The translations under genes were made by a program, and so were the position numbers. A stretch of 64,000 nucleotides of DNA from Peronospora farinosa. Lineage: Eukaryota; Oomycota; Peronosporomycetes; Peronosporales; Peronosporaceae. Where the stretch lies: the NCBI GenBank assembly GCA_947646735.1, contig CANTFK010000417.1, positions 34,486 through 98,485 on the forward strand, read 5' to 3'. A model generated the notes under the pieces. That model was given only the letters and a program-made list of their open reading frames with translations, was not told the origin of the DNA and ran no database searches. Of the stretch, positions 63,438 to 64,000 are shown in pieces (position 1 is the stretch's first letter; the number at the start of each line of letters is the position of its first letter).

Positions 63438-64000
63438 TCAGGCTGCATACCCACCACCCCCACCCAACAAGGTTTGCCAAGCACGCATCACTTCGTCAAC
63501 AAGCAGTAGCTGCGAAGCCAGTGTCGTAAAGCGGAGGTGAATGAATTGACGTTTTACCCGGTAGTTGGCCCAAATACCTTCCGCAGTTCGGCAGCATCGG
63601 CTCGCCTGAGAAGAGGTCGATACCCACAGGCATACCCGAGTTCTGGGTGCGTCCTGAACAGCGACTGGAGCGTCCGGTACGCCTGAGACCCGAGTTCTCA
63701 GCCAATACCTTGGGGATGATGAGCAGAGCGTCCGAAAAAACCTGCACGCCAAGCTTCGCACGGCCCTTCACCGTGCCCTTAAACATGTTGGGGGGCGGGG
63801 CAGACAGCTCAAAAGGGGCAGCAGCGCCCGGAACGACACCCTTGTCTTCAATGGCATTGTTTACAGCGCGAACACCATCGCGGATCGTATCTTTGATCTC
63901 CGCAATTGTGTGCTCGTTCGACCCTTGATCAGGATCGTAGTAAGACTTCGGATGCTGAACATCCTCTACAAACGTAGCGCAAACACCCAAAGTCTGCTCG
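63438..64000 (-). CDS. CCT6: TCP-1 chaperonin subunit zeta (CCT6), C-terminal part, frame disturbed
   Basis: The minus strand from the window edge reads GSNEHTIAEIKDTIRDGVRA, NAIEDKGVVPGA, KGTVKGRAKLGVQVFSDALL, IIPKVLAENSG and MPVGIDLFSGEPMLP, then in another frame NYRVKRQFIHLRFTTLASQL, LLVDEVMRAW and GGGGG. This is the C-terminal intermediate and equatorial region of CCT zeta, one of eight subunits of the cytosolic chaperonin that folds actin and tubulin. The conserved TILIKG segment just before GSNEH is also out of frame. At least three or four frame changes occur within 560 bases. The N-terminal part lies beyond the window. Confidence 0.8.

Overview
This looks like nuclear DNA of a plant-pathogenic oomycete of the Peronosporales (Phytophthora or downy-mildew type). 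The evidence is an elicitin-like secreted protein, a candidate RXLR-dEER effector with WY-type motifs, compact genes with small GT-AG introns, and LTR retrotransposons whose gag, dual RNase H and chromodomain match oomycete Gypsy elements. All identifications come from reading the sequence; no database was searched.

Layout. (1) 1-12.4 kb is a compact, clean gene block: 5' end of cytoplasmic dynein heavy chain (-), histone H2A.Z (-), a kelch-BTB protein (+, 11 exons), a PHP-domain phosphoesterase (-, 7 exons), mitochondrial LETM1 (+) and a candidate RXLR effector (-). (2) 12.4-15.4 kb is decayed. (3) 15.4-23.1 kb is a duplicated accessory locus: a 5'-truncated member of a His-rich helical family I do not recognise, an elicitin-like gene, a 3' fragment of a PI-PLC X gene, then a giant palindrome whose ~2 kb arms carry two copies of the His-rich family gene with identical predicted proteins around a diverged paralogue, then a 5' fragment of the PI-PLC gene. 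(4) 23.4-54.8 kb is a nest of LTR elements: a 13.6 kb Gypsy (25990-39594, TSD GTAT) inside the LTR of a Copia element; a pol-less relative of that Gypsy (element B, 41754-45661); an inverted Copia fragment holding a solo B LTR (TSD TCTG); a nuclear copy of mitochondrial small-subunit rRNA; and a second Copia (49274-54784, TSD CAGTA). (5) 55.5-59.7 kb is the apparently parental copy of the duplicated locus, inverted relative to (3): intact PI-PLC X gene (+), elicitin-like gene (-), full-length His-rich family gene (-). (6) 60-64 kb returns to housekeeping genes: a short Qb-type SNARE (-), an MMTAG2-like RS protein (+), FAD synthase (-) and CCT6 (-). The last three show repeated frame changes inside conserved coding sequence, which suggests base-calling indels or decay.

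How it fits together. Gene-dense blocks flank a young accessory island where secreted-protein genes, inverted duplications and nested retrotransposons occur together, as in the gene-sparse compartments of oomycete genomes. The least familiar items are the palindromic His-rich gene cluster, the GATC-packed minisatellite inside a Gypsy LTR (21 units in one LTR, 2 in the other), a hairpin with a conserved loop shared by the LTRs of two related families, and a tRNA-complementary tract much longer than a normal primer-binding site.
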